A stretch of DNA of 62,958 nucleotides, taken from assembly GCA_016218365.1 (NCBI GenBank), contig JACREF010000033.1, forward strand, positions 1 to 62,958, in the 5' to 3' direction. Made by a program: the position numbers and the translations under genes. Each line of letters starts with the position of its first letter. Position 1 is the stretch's first letter. The notes under the pieces are model-generated. The model searched no databases, was not told the DNA's origin, and saw only the letters and a program-made list of their open reading frames with translations. The DNA comes from Gammaproteobacteria bacterium (GTDB lineage Bacteria; Pseudomonadota; Gammaproteobacteria; SZUA-140). Positions 39,110-47,469 of the stretch are shown in pieces.

Positions 39110-40387
39110 TCAGTCGGGGCTGTCGACCGAGAACATGCTCCACGGATAGGTAATGAACAGCTGACTCTGCATGCCTTCGTTGCCGTGTGCCAGATCGAGA
39201 CGAATGATGACGCCGGACAACACCAGCCGCGCGCCGATGCCGTAGCTGCTGTGGCCACCCTTGAACAAATCCCTGAAATGATCCGCCACCATCCCCTGCT
39301 CCCAGAACGCGGCGAGCTGGATGCCGGTGCGCACCCCCTTGGCGACATAGATATCGAACGGCGTGCGTTCATCGGTCAGGTTCCAGCGGTATTCGACGCC
39401 ATAAGACAGCGCCTGCCCGGCATAGTAACGCCCGTTATCAAATGACCGCAGCCGTTGCGTGCCACCGAGCGATGAGGCAGTGCCGTGTTGATTTTTGGCC
39501 TGGATGCCGGTCAGCAGCTTGTCTTCTGCCGCTAGGCAGGCATCGCGATCCGGCCCAATCGGTTGTTGCGTACAATTGAGGCCATAACGCTGCTGCAACA
39601 GCGCGTAATCGCTCAGGCCCTCACGGGCGACGATGGCCTGGGAGTAAAACAGGTTGAACACCAGCGTGTCCCAGGCACGCATTGGCAGGTAGCGGGTCAG
39701 GTTGTAGTCGTTGACAAAATATTCGCTGTCATCAGGGTTCGTGTCACTGGGCAGGCGGCTGGCGAACTCGAAGCGCACGCCGGCGCGCGGATCGAGCCGG
39801 TCATCGGTCAGGTCCAGCGAGCCGCCGAGCGAGATCGATTCACCGTCCTTCCAGCCGGCATCGACATTGGCAAAGGCCTGCCCGTGCTGGTCCAGCACCT
39901 GCGTCAGCCGGTTGCGTCCGCTCAGCATGCGCACAAACAGTTCGTAACGGCGTAGGTCATAGGTCAGTGTCAGCTGCCCCAGCAGGTAACTGCCCTCGAC
40001 CTTGGGATAGATGACATGGGCGGGATCGGAAGCGATGCCGCGACTATAGGAGACCGGTGCGACCATGTAGTCGTTGTAACCGATATCAAAGATCAAGCGC
40101 TGCGGCAGCAGATGGTAATCGAGCAGGGCCGCGCCGCTGGCGCGGAAGTCACCGCCGACATAATAGCCGGTGAAATCGGTGTCGCCCCCGCCGAGGTTCA
40201 GCACACTGGCGCCAAAGCCGGCCGCGCTGCCCAGGCCGGGGATCTCGCCGACGATTGGATACAGATAATAGGAGAAATCGCGGCCAAACTGGTCTTTGCG
40301 CCGTTCAGGCCCGGCGGCATGACCGGCGCTGCCGAACACCATCAGCACTGCCACTGCGCCCCACAACATCCTGTTTTTGTGCTGCAT
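39110..40387 (-). CDS. Omp85/BamA-type surface antigen beta-barrel protein
   Basis: From the ATG at 40387 it is 425 residues: signal peptide (LWGAVAVLMVFGSAGHA, cleavage about 25), then a 16-strand-type barrel of the bacterial surface antigen family (PF01103). It shows repeated aromatic strands, DPRAGVRFEFASRL, and a C-terminal FITYPWSMFS segment. No POTRA domain fits before the barrel, so it is not BamA itself; patatin-free lone barrels of this type have unknown roles. AGGGG lies 8 bp before the start. Confidence 0.75.
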   Translation of the reverse strand: MQHKNRMLWGAVAVLMVFGSAGHAAGPERRKDQFGRDFSYYLYPIVGEIPGLGSAAGFGASVLNLGGGDTDFTGYYVGGDFRASGAALLDYHLLPQRLIFDIGYNDYMVAPVSYSRGIASDPAHVIYPKVEGSYLLGQLTLTYDLRRYELFVRMLSGRNRLTQVLDQHGQAFANVDAGWKDGESISLGGSLDLTDDRLDPRAGVRFEFASRLPSDTNPDDSEYFVNDYNLTRYLPMRAWDTLVFNLFYSQAIVAREGLSDYALLQQRYGLNCTQQPIGPDRDACLAAEDKLLTGIQAKNQHGTASSLGGTQRLRSFDNGRYYAGQALSYGVEYRWNLTDERTPFDIYVAKGVRTGIQLAAFWEQGMVADHFRDLFKGGHSSYGIGARLVLSGVIIRLDLAHGNEGMQSQLFITYPWSMFSVDSPD

Positions 40388-40450
40388 GCTGTACACCCCT
40401 GCGACAGTCTGTGCGGCGGCGCCCGCTCCCCCGCCCATCTCCTCCCCCCC

Positions 40451-40580
40451 GTTCGCCCTGAGTAGCGGCCCTAGCCGCGTATCGAAGGATCGAAGGGCCG
40501 TCCATGGTTCGATACGGTGCTTGAGCCTGTCCTGAGTAGCGCACAGCGCATACCGAAGGGCACCTACTCACCACGAACGG
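40451..40580. repeat. REP-like palindromic repeat cluster
   Basis: The spacer between the Omp85 gene and yjdM contains several related short units: GTTCGCCCTGAGTAGCG ... CGCGTATCGAAGG (40451-40487), GTTCGATACGGTGC (40507-40520), TCCTGAGTAGCGC ... GCGCATACCGAAGGG (40530-40560) and GCACCTACTCACCACGAACGG (40560-40580). GCGC/GCGC and GCGGC/GCCGC inverted pairs give small hairpins. Such TTCGATAC/GAGTAGCG repeats are common intergenic elements in proteobacteria. Confidence 0.7.
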
Positions 40581-40650
40581 CTCTCCCACAAGTAGGCGAG
40601 GGGCGCTGAGCATCAGCCTGCGTCCGTGACGTACAGAGCGGCTTACCTGC

Positions 40651-40992
40651 TCAGGCCTTTTTGACGAACTCGGACTTCAGCTTCATCGCGCCGATGCCGT
40701 CGATCTTGCAATCGATGTCATGATCACCCTCGACCAGCCGGATATTCTTGACCTTGGTGCCGACCTTGACCACCAGCGACGAACCCTTGACCTTCAGGTC
40801 CTTGATGACGGTGATGGTATCGCCGTCCTGCAGCACGTTGCCATGGGCATCCTTGATGACCCGCGCCTCCCGGCCCGCCTCGGCCTCGACGACACCTGAC
40901 CATTCATGCGCACACTCCGGGCAGACGTATATGTCTCCATCGGCGTAGGTGAACTCCGAACCACACTGCGGACAGCTGGGCAACTTGCTCAT
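40651..40992 (-). CDS. yjdM: Zinc-ribbon protein YjdM (PhnA family)
   Basis: From the ATG at 40992 it is 113 residues (E. coli YjdM 111). The N-terminal zinc ribbon has CPQC and CPEC pairs (about 8-30), followed by the PhnA domain with [17 protein letters not shown] and [20 protein letters not shown]. Historically linked to phosphonate use, but the role is not established. GGAGAG precedes the start. Confidence 0.92.
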   Translation of the reverse strand: MSKLPSCPQCGSEFTYADGDIYVCPECAHEWSGVVEAEAGREARVIKDAHGNVLQDGDTITVIKDLKVKGSSLVVKVGTKVKNIRLVEGDHDIDCKIDGIGAMKLKSEFVKKA

Positions 40993-41181
40993 GATAGAAT
41001 TTTCTCTCCGGTCTGGATAAGCGGGCACTTGGCAATGTCCACTACTATACCTCAGCCGTGCCCTGCAGATAACCGGCCCACCCAGCAATAATCATGGTCC
41101 ACAGATGCCCCTGTGTTTAAACACCATTATGCGATAGTGTACTGGTGATCCACGCAGCCCATAACGCCCACTGGAGACCCC

Positions 41182-41853
41182 ATGTTTATCGGACACTTCG
41201 CGGCAGGACTGGGCGCCAAGGCGCTGGCGCCCCGGGCGTCGCTCGGCACGCTGTTTCTCGCCGCGCAGTTCATCGATCTGCTGTGGCCGACGCTGCTGCT
41301 GGCCGGCATCGAGCAGGTGCGGATCGCCCCGGGCATCACCCGTGTCACGCCGCTCGATTTCACCCATTACCCGTATTCACACAGCCTGCTGGCCGTGCTC
41401 GGCTGGGCGCTGCTGGTGGCGACGGCCTATCTGCTGCGGACACGCGAGCGGCGCGCCGCCATCGTGCTCGGGGCGCTGGTGTTGAGCCACTGGCTGCTGG
41501 ATGCCCTCGTCCACCGCCCCGACCTGCCATTGTATCCCGGTGGCGCGCAACGCATCGGCCTGAACCTCTGGTCGTCACTGGGTGGCACGCTGATCATTGA
41601 ATTGACGTTGTTCACCGCCGGCCTGTGGTGCTATCTGCGCACCACTACAGCGGCCGATACCACCGGGCGCTGGGCGCTGTGGGGACTGGCTGCCGTGCTG
41701 CTCGGTATCTATCTCGCGAACCTGTTCGGCACACCACCGCCGAATGTCACGGCACTGGCCTGGGTCGCGCAGGCGCAGTGGCTGCTGGTATTATGGGGGT
41801 ACTGGATCGATAGACACCGCCGCGTCTTCTCCAGGCAATCGATATTCGGCTAG
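41182..41853 (+). CDS. Membrane-bound metal-dependent hydrolase-like protein
   Basis: The 223 residues have about six hydrophobic segments. Conserved polar residues GHFAAGLGAKALAP, FIDLLWP, the FTHYPYSHSLL block and LSHWLLDALVHRPDLPL carry His and Asp residues that look like metal ligands within helices, as in YdjM/DUF457-type proteins. The reaction is unknown. It converges on the GGDEF-EAL gene with a 32-bp gap. Confidence 0.65.
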   Translation: MFIGHFAAGLGAKALAPRASLGTLFLAAQFIDLLWPTLLLAGIEQVRIAPGITRVTPLDFTHYPYSHSLLAVLGWALLVATAYLLRTRERRAAIVLGALVLSHWLLDALVHRPDLPLYPGGAQRIGLNLWSSLGGTLIIELTLFTAGLWCYLRTTTAADTTGRWALWGLAAVLLGIYLANLFGTPPPNVTALAWVAQAQWLLVLWGYWIDRHRRVFSRQSIFG

Positions 41854-41885
41854 CACCGGATCACTACCCCGGGCATCACCGCGGA

Positions 41886-44090
41886 CTAACTGGCGGCGCG
41901 CTGCGCCGGATATTGCATGAACCAGCCATTGATCCCAACAGCCGGGACCGGGCGACTGATGTGGTAACCCTGCGCGGCGTCACAACCCATCTCGCGCAAC
42001 ATGGCCAGCGCTGCAGGCCGTTCCACGCCCTCGGCGATGGACTTGATGCCCAGGTTGTGACCGAGATCGATGATGGTGCGGACGATGGTGGCATCATTGT
42101 CGTTGCGATCCATGTCCTGGACAAACGAACGGTCGATCTTCAGATGATCGATCGGCAGTTTCTTCAGATAGGCCAGTGATGAATAGCCGGCGCCAAAATC
42201 ATCAATGGCGATGGCCACACCGATTCGGCTCAACTCCTTCAGCACCTTGGCGCTTTGATCGATATCGGCCATCAGTGTGTTCTCGGTGATCTCGATCTCG
42301 ATATGGTCCGGCATGGCGTCGGCGGCCTCCAGCGCCGCCTGGACATTCCTGATGAAGTTGCGGTTCTGCAACGAGGAGGCCGAGATGTTGATCGCAACCG
42401 GGGTAGCGATGCCCTGCTCGCGCCACTGTCTGGAGTGCTGCAAGGCCTGCATCAGCACCCAGTCAGTCACATCGTTGATCAGCCGCATCTTCTCTGCGAC
42501 CGGGATAAAGCTGTCCGGCATCAGCATGCCATGTTGCGGATGGTTCCAGCGTATCAATGCCTCGACGCCGGCAGCCCTGCCGTCGTTGAGCAGGATCTTG
42601 GGCTGGAAATGCAGCTCGAATTCCTGGTTGCTTAATCCCTTCTTGATCCGTGAGATCCACGGTGATTTAGGTGCAGTTGGTTCAAGACTCTTCTCGAAGA
42701 ACTGATAGTCCAGATGATCGCGCTTGGCCTTGTACATCGCGGCGTCCGCGCGGCGCACCAGGACGTCCGTATTCTTGCCGTGATCAGGATAACTGGCAAT
42801 ACCTATTGACACGCCGAGAAACAGTTCATGCTCATCAAACTGATAGGGCCGCTCAAAACAGGCCTGGATCTTTCTGGCCACGGCCTGAGCCGGCCGGACA
42901 GCCTCATCTTCACAAGGTAACAGCACAGCGAACTCGTCACCGCCAAGCCTGGCCACAGTATCATCTTCTCGCAATGCATGTTTCAGGCGATGCGCCACCT
43001 GCTTCAGCACGGCATCCCCAACCGGGTGACCCAGTGTGTCATTGATATGTTTGAAGTTATTCAGATCCAGCAGCATCACGATGACATGTTTGCCACGCAT
43101 CGACTGAACACAAGTCAGCGCATTGTTGATTCGATCATACCATTGCGAACGATTGGCCAGAGCAGTCAGCGCATCGGTCTCGGCCAGAACTTGTAATCTG
43201 TTGCGCGCCTCGATGGTATCGGTGATCTCCTCCATGATCCCGTCAATGCGCATCACCCTGCCGGTGCTGTCGGTAAAGGGATGAAAGGTGCGCTTGAACC
43301 AGCGGATCTGGTCATCCGGCGCGTGGACGCGGCTCTCAACCACGGTGCTGCTGCCAGCCAGCGCCTTGTTCCAGGCCGCCTCAACGGCCGGGCGATCCTG
43401 CTGCACCGTCCACGCCAGGCACGGGATCGGCAGCTGCATGTCGATCGGCGAGATCTTGCGTACCGTAGGGCTGATGTAGATCGGCCGGTTGTTGATGACA
43501 TCGATGGACCAGATCACCTGCGGCAGGTTCTTCAGCAGGCTGGAGATCTGCTGCTGCAGCTCATCGATCCGGGTCTTCTCCTGGTCGATGACCGCAGCGG
43601 CCGTCATCCAGTAGCCCTCCAGCATCATGCCCATGTCACGGAACAGCAACTTGTTCAGACTGTCGGCCAGTGTGGCGCGGTCATGGTCAGCAATATCGAT
43701 CGAGGTCTGGATGATGTCATGGATATACTGGTGATAGAGCCGATAGGCGCCCATGATCCACGACGGCGAGATCGAACGCTGATAATGAACCTTGCCGATA
43801 TAGAGTTGTTTTGCCCGATAACCGGGTGCATCGGCATTGGCCACCAGTGAAAACAGGTGCGCGACCTGCTGATTAGTCAGCGCCTGCAGATCACCCCCTT
43901 CCTGCTGATAGGTGTTCAACAGCTCCGAGGTGACCGGAAACTGGAACAGGTAATCATAGAATATCCTGGCAAAGGTGGCGGCATCACGCGTCAGCACATC
44001 CTGATAACGGCGCGCCAGCTCCAGCATCGGGGCGTCAATCTGCAAAAAGGAATTGAATTCGTGGGTTACAGACGGCCCGTGATGACTCAT
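41886..44090 (-). CDS. Globin-coupled sensor with GGDEF and EAL domains
   Basis: From the ATG at 44090 it is 734 residues. The N-terminal protoglobin sensor (about 15-165) has the proximal haem His102 in IGKVHYQRSISPSWIMGAY. A PAS-like domain follows (about 178-298), then GGDEF (about 305-465) with intact GGDEF at 383-387 and I-site REDD, then EAL (about 480-730) with EAL at 510-512, NISA, EITEN, DDFGAGYSS, KIDRSF and AEGVE. Both catalytic sites look competent. Probably a haem/oxygen-regulated c-di-GMP enzyme. AGGGG is spaced well for this start rather than the ATG at 44099. Confidence 0.9.
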   Translation of the reverse strand: MSHHGPSVTHEFNSFLQIDAPMLELARRYQDVLTRDAATFARIFYDYLFQFPVTSELLNTYQQEGGDLQALTNQQVAHLFSLVANADAPGYRAKQLYIGKVHYQRSISPSWIMGAYRLYHQYIHDIIQTSIDIADHDRATLADSLNKLLFRDMGMMLEGYWMTAAAVIDQEKTRIDELQQQISSLLKNLPQVIWSIDVINNRPIYISPTVRKISPIDMQLPIPCLAWTVQQDRPAVEAAWNKALAGSSTVVESRVHAPDDQIRWFKRTFHPFTDSTGRVMRIDGIMEEITDTIEARNRLQVLAETDALTALANRSQWYDRINNALTCVQSMRGKHVIVMLLDLNNFKHINDTLGHPVGDAVLKQVAHRLKHALREDDTVARLGGDEFAVLLPCEDEAVRPAQAVARKIQACFERPYQFDEHELFLGVSIGIASYPDHGKNTDVLVRRADAAMYKAKRDHLDYQFFEKSLEPTAPKSPWISRIKKGLSNQEFELHFQPKILLNDGRAAGVEALIRWNHPQHGMLMPDSFIPVAEKMRLINDVTDWVLMQALQHSRQWREQGIATPVAINISASSLQNRNFIRNVQAALEAADAMPDHIEIEITENTLMADIDQSAKVLKELSRIGVAIAIDDFGAGYSSLAYLKKLPIDHLKIDRSFVQDMDRNDNDATIVRTIIDLGHNLGIKSIAEGVERPAALAMLREMGCDAAQGYHISRPVPAVGINGWFMQYPAQRAAS

Positions 44091-44263
44091 GCCATACACC
44101 CCTATATAAAAACCCGCCAGCTTATATTTATATCGGGCGAGTGAAAATTAAGTATAGAGATTGAGCGATGCCGGGTCACCCATCAACTGCCTGATATCCA
44201 CCGCGGCGTAACCATTTACGATAATATCCTAGTGAATCATACCTATACCGTCGCTCGATGACC

Positions 44264-45049
44264 CTAGAGGGTGATCTCCGCCTCCATAAACGTCACCGCC
44301 GTCCCCGTCAGCACGACACGATCGCCCCGCAGCTCGCAGCCCACATTGCCACCGCGCCGGGAGATCTGGCGGGCCCTCAGGGTAGTGCGGCCAAGCCGGC
44401 CGGCCCAGTACGGTATTAGTGTGCAATGCGCGGAACCGGTGACCGGGTCCTCGGGGATGCCGTATCTGGGCGCAAAGAAGCGGCTGACAAAATCGACCTC
44501 GTCGCCGCTGGGCGCGCTGATGATGACGCCGCGCCGGTCGAGCTGGCTGAGTACGGCATGGTCCGGGGTGATGGCACGGACCGTTTCTGCGCTGTCAAAC
44601 ACTGCCAGATAATCATCGGCGGCCAGCACCTCGACCGGCGGCCTGCCCAGGCCCGCGATCAATAACGGCGGCGCCACACACGCAACAGGCGGGGCGGACG
44701 GGAAATCCATGCTCAGGCCGCCCTGGCTGTTCTTTTTGACCCGCAGCTCACCACTGCGGGTATCAAAGGCGATGTCCTGCTCGGGATAATCCAGATGCTC
44801 GAAGATGACGTGCGCCGCCGCCAGCGTTGCGTGACCACACAGATCGACCTCGGTGACCGGTGTAAACCAGCGCAGACCGAAACCGGCACCCGCCGGCACC
44901 AAGAAGGCGGTCTCGGACAGGTTGTTTTCCCCGGCGATGGCCTGCAGCACGGCATCCTCCAGCCAATGCTGCAACGGACACACCGCCGCCGGATTACCCT
45001 CGAAGACACGGCCGGCAAAGGCGTCAACCTGATATTGTCTGATCTTCAT
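44264..45049 (-). CDS. PhzF-family isomerase/epimerase
   Basis: The 261 residues form two similar halves. VDAFAGRVFEGNPAAVCPL opens the first, with catalytic-type Glu47 in NNLSETAF, then TPVTEVDLCGHATLAAAHV and EDPVTGSAHCTLIPYW in the second half. PhzF itself makes phenazine precursors, but no phenazine genes are nearby, so this is a generic family member of unknown substrate. The start at 45049 fits the family N-terminus. Confidence 0.88.
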   Translation of the reverse strand: MKIRQYQVDAFAGRVFEGNPAAVCPLQHWLEDAVLQAIAGENNLSETAFLVPAGAGFGLRWFTPVTEVDLCGHATLAAAHVIFEHLDYPEQDIAFDTRSGELRVKKNSQGGLSMDFPSAPPVACVAPPLLIAGLGRPPVEVLAADDYLAVFDSAETVRAITPDHAVLSQLDRRGVIISAPSGDEVDFVSRFFAPRYGIPEDPVTGSAHCTLIPYWAGRLGRTTLRARQISRRGGNVGCELRGDRVVLTGTAVTFMEAEITL

Positions 45050-45226
45050 CTGCACCCGGACCAGCCCGGGTCCGCCTCCTGGTGTTTCAATAGGGATTCC
45101 GCGCTATGCTGGCAAAAACATACAGCATATGCCCAAATGCCAACAGGAACAAAACACCGACATGATGCCGCTGCCCTGACATCCATCAGGGGGCAACAGG
45201 GCACGGGGCCAGGACATGCGGTCTGG

Positions 45227-46048
45227 ATGACCCTGATTGCCGCCCTGCTCAGCCTGTGCCTGCCACCAGCAGCCCAGGCACAGCACCTGCCATTATGGGA
45301 GGCCGGCGTCGGCATGGCGGCCATCCATTTCCCCAGCTACCGCGGCTCAGCGGTACGCCAGGACTATCTGCTGCCGGCACCGTATGTCTATTACCGTGGC
45401 CGCTATCTGCAGATCGGCCGTGAAGACGTGCGCAGCATGCTGTTCCGCAGCGAGCGCGCGCAATTCTATATCAGCCTGGGCGGCGAGGTGCCGGTGCGCA
45501 GCCAGGACAATCCGCTACGCCGCGGCATGCCGGACCTGGATACCACCGTCGAGATCGGCCCGACCCTCGAAGTGGCGCTGGCCCGCTCGCAACGCTACCG
45601 GACCGATGTCGACCTGCGGTTCTCTGTGGCGCCGGTACTGGCCACCGATCTGACCCAGATACACGCTGCCGGCTGGCTCTTCCAACCCCAGCTCGCCATC
45701 GACAGCCAGGACATCGCCGGCATCAGCGGCCTGCAGGGTGGACTGCGCGCCGGGCCGCTGTTTGCCGATCAGCGCTATCACCAGTATTACTATGGCGTGG
45801 ACGAGGTCTATGCCAGACCGGACCGCGCTGCCTACCGTGCGCGCGGCGGTTATGCCGGCAGTCAGCTCACCGTGGCACTGAACCGGCGCTTTGACCATGT
45901 CTGGGCCGGTGGTTTCCTGCGCTGGGATGATCTCGATGGCGCCACGTTCATCGACAGCCCGCTGGTCGAGACCCGCAGCGGATTCACGGCCGGGTTTGCG
46001 CTGTCATGGATCCTGTTTGAGTCAGCGGCCAGAGCTACAGATGAATGA
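45227..46048 (+). CDS. MipA/OmpV-family outer-membrane protein
   Basis: The 273 residues have a signal peptide (TLIAALLSLCLPPAAQAQ, cleavage about 19) and a beta-barrel beginning WEAGVGMAAIHFPSYRGSAVRQDYLLPAPYVYYRG, the MipA/OmpV pattern. MipA links MltA to PBP1B in E. coli, but many family members have other roles. The frame extends upstream to 44795; the start at 45227 is chosen because it places the signal peptide first. Its ribosome site is weak. Confidence 0.78.
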   Translation: MTLIAALLSLCLPPAAQAQHLPLWEAGVGMAAIHFPSYRGSAVRQDYLLPAPYVYYRGRYLQIGREDVRSMLFRSERAQFYISLGGEVPVRSQDNPLRRGMPDLDTTVEIGPTLEVALARSQRYRTDVDLRFSVAPVLATDLTQIHAAGWLFQPQLAIDSQDIAGISGLQGGLRAGPLFADQRYHQYYYGVDEVYARPDRAAYRARGGYAGSQLTVALNRRFDHVWAGGFLRWDDLDGATFIDSPLVETRSGFTAGFALSWILFESAARATDE

Positions 46049-46068
46049 CCGCGGCCAGGCAACCGGTC

Positions 46069-46099
46069 TTGTCACAACGACCGGGAGATGCGTTAAAAT
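46069..46099 (+). promoter_or_regulatory. Possible bcp promoter
   Basis: TTGTCA (46069-46074) and TAAAAT (46094-46099) are 19 bp apart (18 bp if TTAAAA is taken), 33 bp upstream of bcp. Confidence 0.45.
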
Positions 46100-46132
46100 C
46101 ACGGCAGGTATAACACAGCGCAGGATAAGACA

Positions 46133-46612
46133 ATGACCAACACCGCAACACTCGGCACGACCGTCCCTGATTTCACCCTGCTGGCCACCGGCAACCAGAG
46201 CTTCACATTATCGAACCTGCGTGGCCACAACCTGGTGCTGTATTTCTACCCCAAGGACAGCACGCCGGGCTGCACCATCGAGGGCCAGCAGTTCCGCGAC
46301 CTGCATGCCGAGTTCCGGCAGCTCAACACCGGGATCTTCGGCATCTCGCGCGACAGTATCAAGTCACATGACAACTTCAAGAATAAGCAGTGTTTCCCGT
46401 TTGAGCTGTTGTCAGACCCTGGTGAAATAGCCTGCGCAGTGTTTGATGTCATCAGGATGAAGAACATGTATGGCAAACAGGTGCGCGGCATCGAGCGCAG
46501 CACCTTTCTGATCGATGCCCAGGGTGTGTTGCGTCACGAATGGCGCAAGGTCAAGGTCGACGGTCATGCCGCCGAGGTACTGGCGGCAGTGAGTAGTTTG
46601 GGGTCAGAGTAA
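46133..46612 (+). CDS. bcp: Thioredoxin-dependent peroxiredoxin Bcp
   Basis: Reduces hydroperoxides in the cytoplasm. The 159 residues carry the peroxidatic Cys in PKDSTPGCTIEGQQF and family blocks FGISRDSIKSHDNF, FPFELLSDPGE and IERSTFLID. The resolving Cys of E. coli Bcp (five residues after the first) is absent, so resolution may use Cys in NKQCFPF or another thiol. The last codons (SSLGSE and the TAA stop) lie inside an inverted repeat at 46595-46688. An AGGATAAG ribosome site precedes the ATG. Confidence 0.95.
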   Translation: MTNTATLGTTVPDFTLLATGNQSFTLSNLRGHNLVLYFYPKDSTPGCTIEGQQFRDLHAEFRQLNTGIFGISRDSIKSHDNFKNKQCFPFELLSDPGEIACAVFDVIRMKNMYGKQVRGIERSTFLIDAQGVLRHEWRKVKVDGHAAEVLAAVSSLGSE

Positions 46613-46688
46613 AAACTCTTCGCTATATTGGTCCGCTATATTGGTCATCTCTATACGACGGAAATAGTTTTTACTCTGACCCCAAACT
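46595..46688. repeat. REP-like 23-bp inverted repeat with internal tandem duplication
   Basis: The left arm 46595-46617 and right arm 46666-46688 are perfectly complementary over 23 bp (core GGGGTCAGAGTAAAAACT). Between them CGCTATATTGGTC is repeated in tandem (46621-46633, 46634-46646). Beyond the right arm, slipped copies of TAGTTTGGGG (46689-46707) run into the SAM-hydrolase stop. The unit provides the bcp stop codon and may terminate both convergent genes. Confidence 0.85.
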
Positions 46689-46705
46689 AACCCCAAACTA
46701 CCAAA

Positions 46706-47443
46706 CTACTCACCATCCCACCACCTGACCGGGTCACCCACCTTCAGACCGAGCAACTGATCGGCGCGTCCCTGGTTGACGGCGATCTCGATCAGGCCGT
46801 TGGAGTTGCCGTACCAGAACGGCTGGCCAATGGCGATCGCCGAAAAGTACGGCGCCGGCTCGATCACGTGATCGCCGACCCACAACCGTTTGTCATCGAT
46901 ACCCGGCGTATCACGGACACCGGTCACCGCATTGCCGTAACGATCGATATAGACCACCGCTGCCAGATCATCGGGCCAGTCGTCGGTCGGACAATCCGGG
47001 CCGTCCTTGCCGGCGATACCGCTGAGGTCACCGTTGGCCAGTTGCGCCGCCAGCGGTGCGAACAGATCCCGGCCGTGAAAGCTGTGCGACAGCCTGGATG
47101 GCCGCCAGTGGATGTCGTACCAGCCCTGGATCGCGGCACGGCGTGCAACGATGTTGAACAGGCCATTATCCGGGCCGACAAACCAGCGACCATCAAGCGA
47201 CACCGCAACCGGGTGCCGGGTGCTACTACCGACACCGGGATCAACAATCACCAGAAACACCGTGCCGGGTGGAAAACCTGCACTGTAGGCGGCCAGCAGA
47301 TAGGCCGCGGCCTGGATATTCCACGGCGGCAGGTCGGCAAACAGATCGATGACCGGCACCGCTGGCGCCGCGCGCTGCAATACCGCCTTCATCTGGCCGG
47401 TATACGGACCCTCAAGGCCAAAATCTGTCATCACGACAATCAT
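46706..47443 (-). CDS. SAM hydrolase (DUF62 / SAM hydroxide adenosyltransferase family)
   Basis: The 245 residues start MIVVMTDFGLEGPYTGQMK. The family's Asp-Arg-His triad is represented by the N-terminal Asp, Arg in SSTRHPVAV and His in SFHGRDLFAPLAA. The C-terminal FWYGNSNGLIEIAVNQG is the substrate-binding tail. Family members hydrolyse SAM to adenosine plus methionine, unlike true fluorinases. The ATG at 47443 has GAGG upstream; a GTG lies six bases earlier. The TAG stop lies in slipped repeat copies at 46706. Confidence 0.9.
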   Translation of the reverse strand: MIVVMTDFGLEGPYTGQMKAVLQRAAPAVPVIDLFADLPPWNIQAAAYLLAAYSAGFPPGTVFLVIVDPGVGSSTRHPVAVSLDGRWFVGPDNGLFNIVARRAAIQGWYDIHWRPSRLSHSFHGRDLFAPLAAQLANGDLSGIAGKDGPDCPTDDWPDDLAAVVYIDRYGNAVTGVRDTPGIDDKRLWVGDHVIEPAPYFSAIAIGQPFWYGNSNGLIEIAVNQGRADQLLGLKVGDPVRWWDGE

Positions 47444-47469
47444 CGTCACCCTCGCCGATTATCAGGCTG

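Noticed and set aside
44795-45226. Long upstream extension of the MipA/OmpV gene
   Set aside because: Most of it is antisense to the PhzF gene, and the signal peptide begins at 45227.
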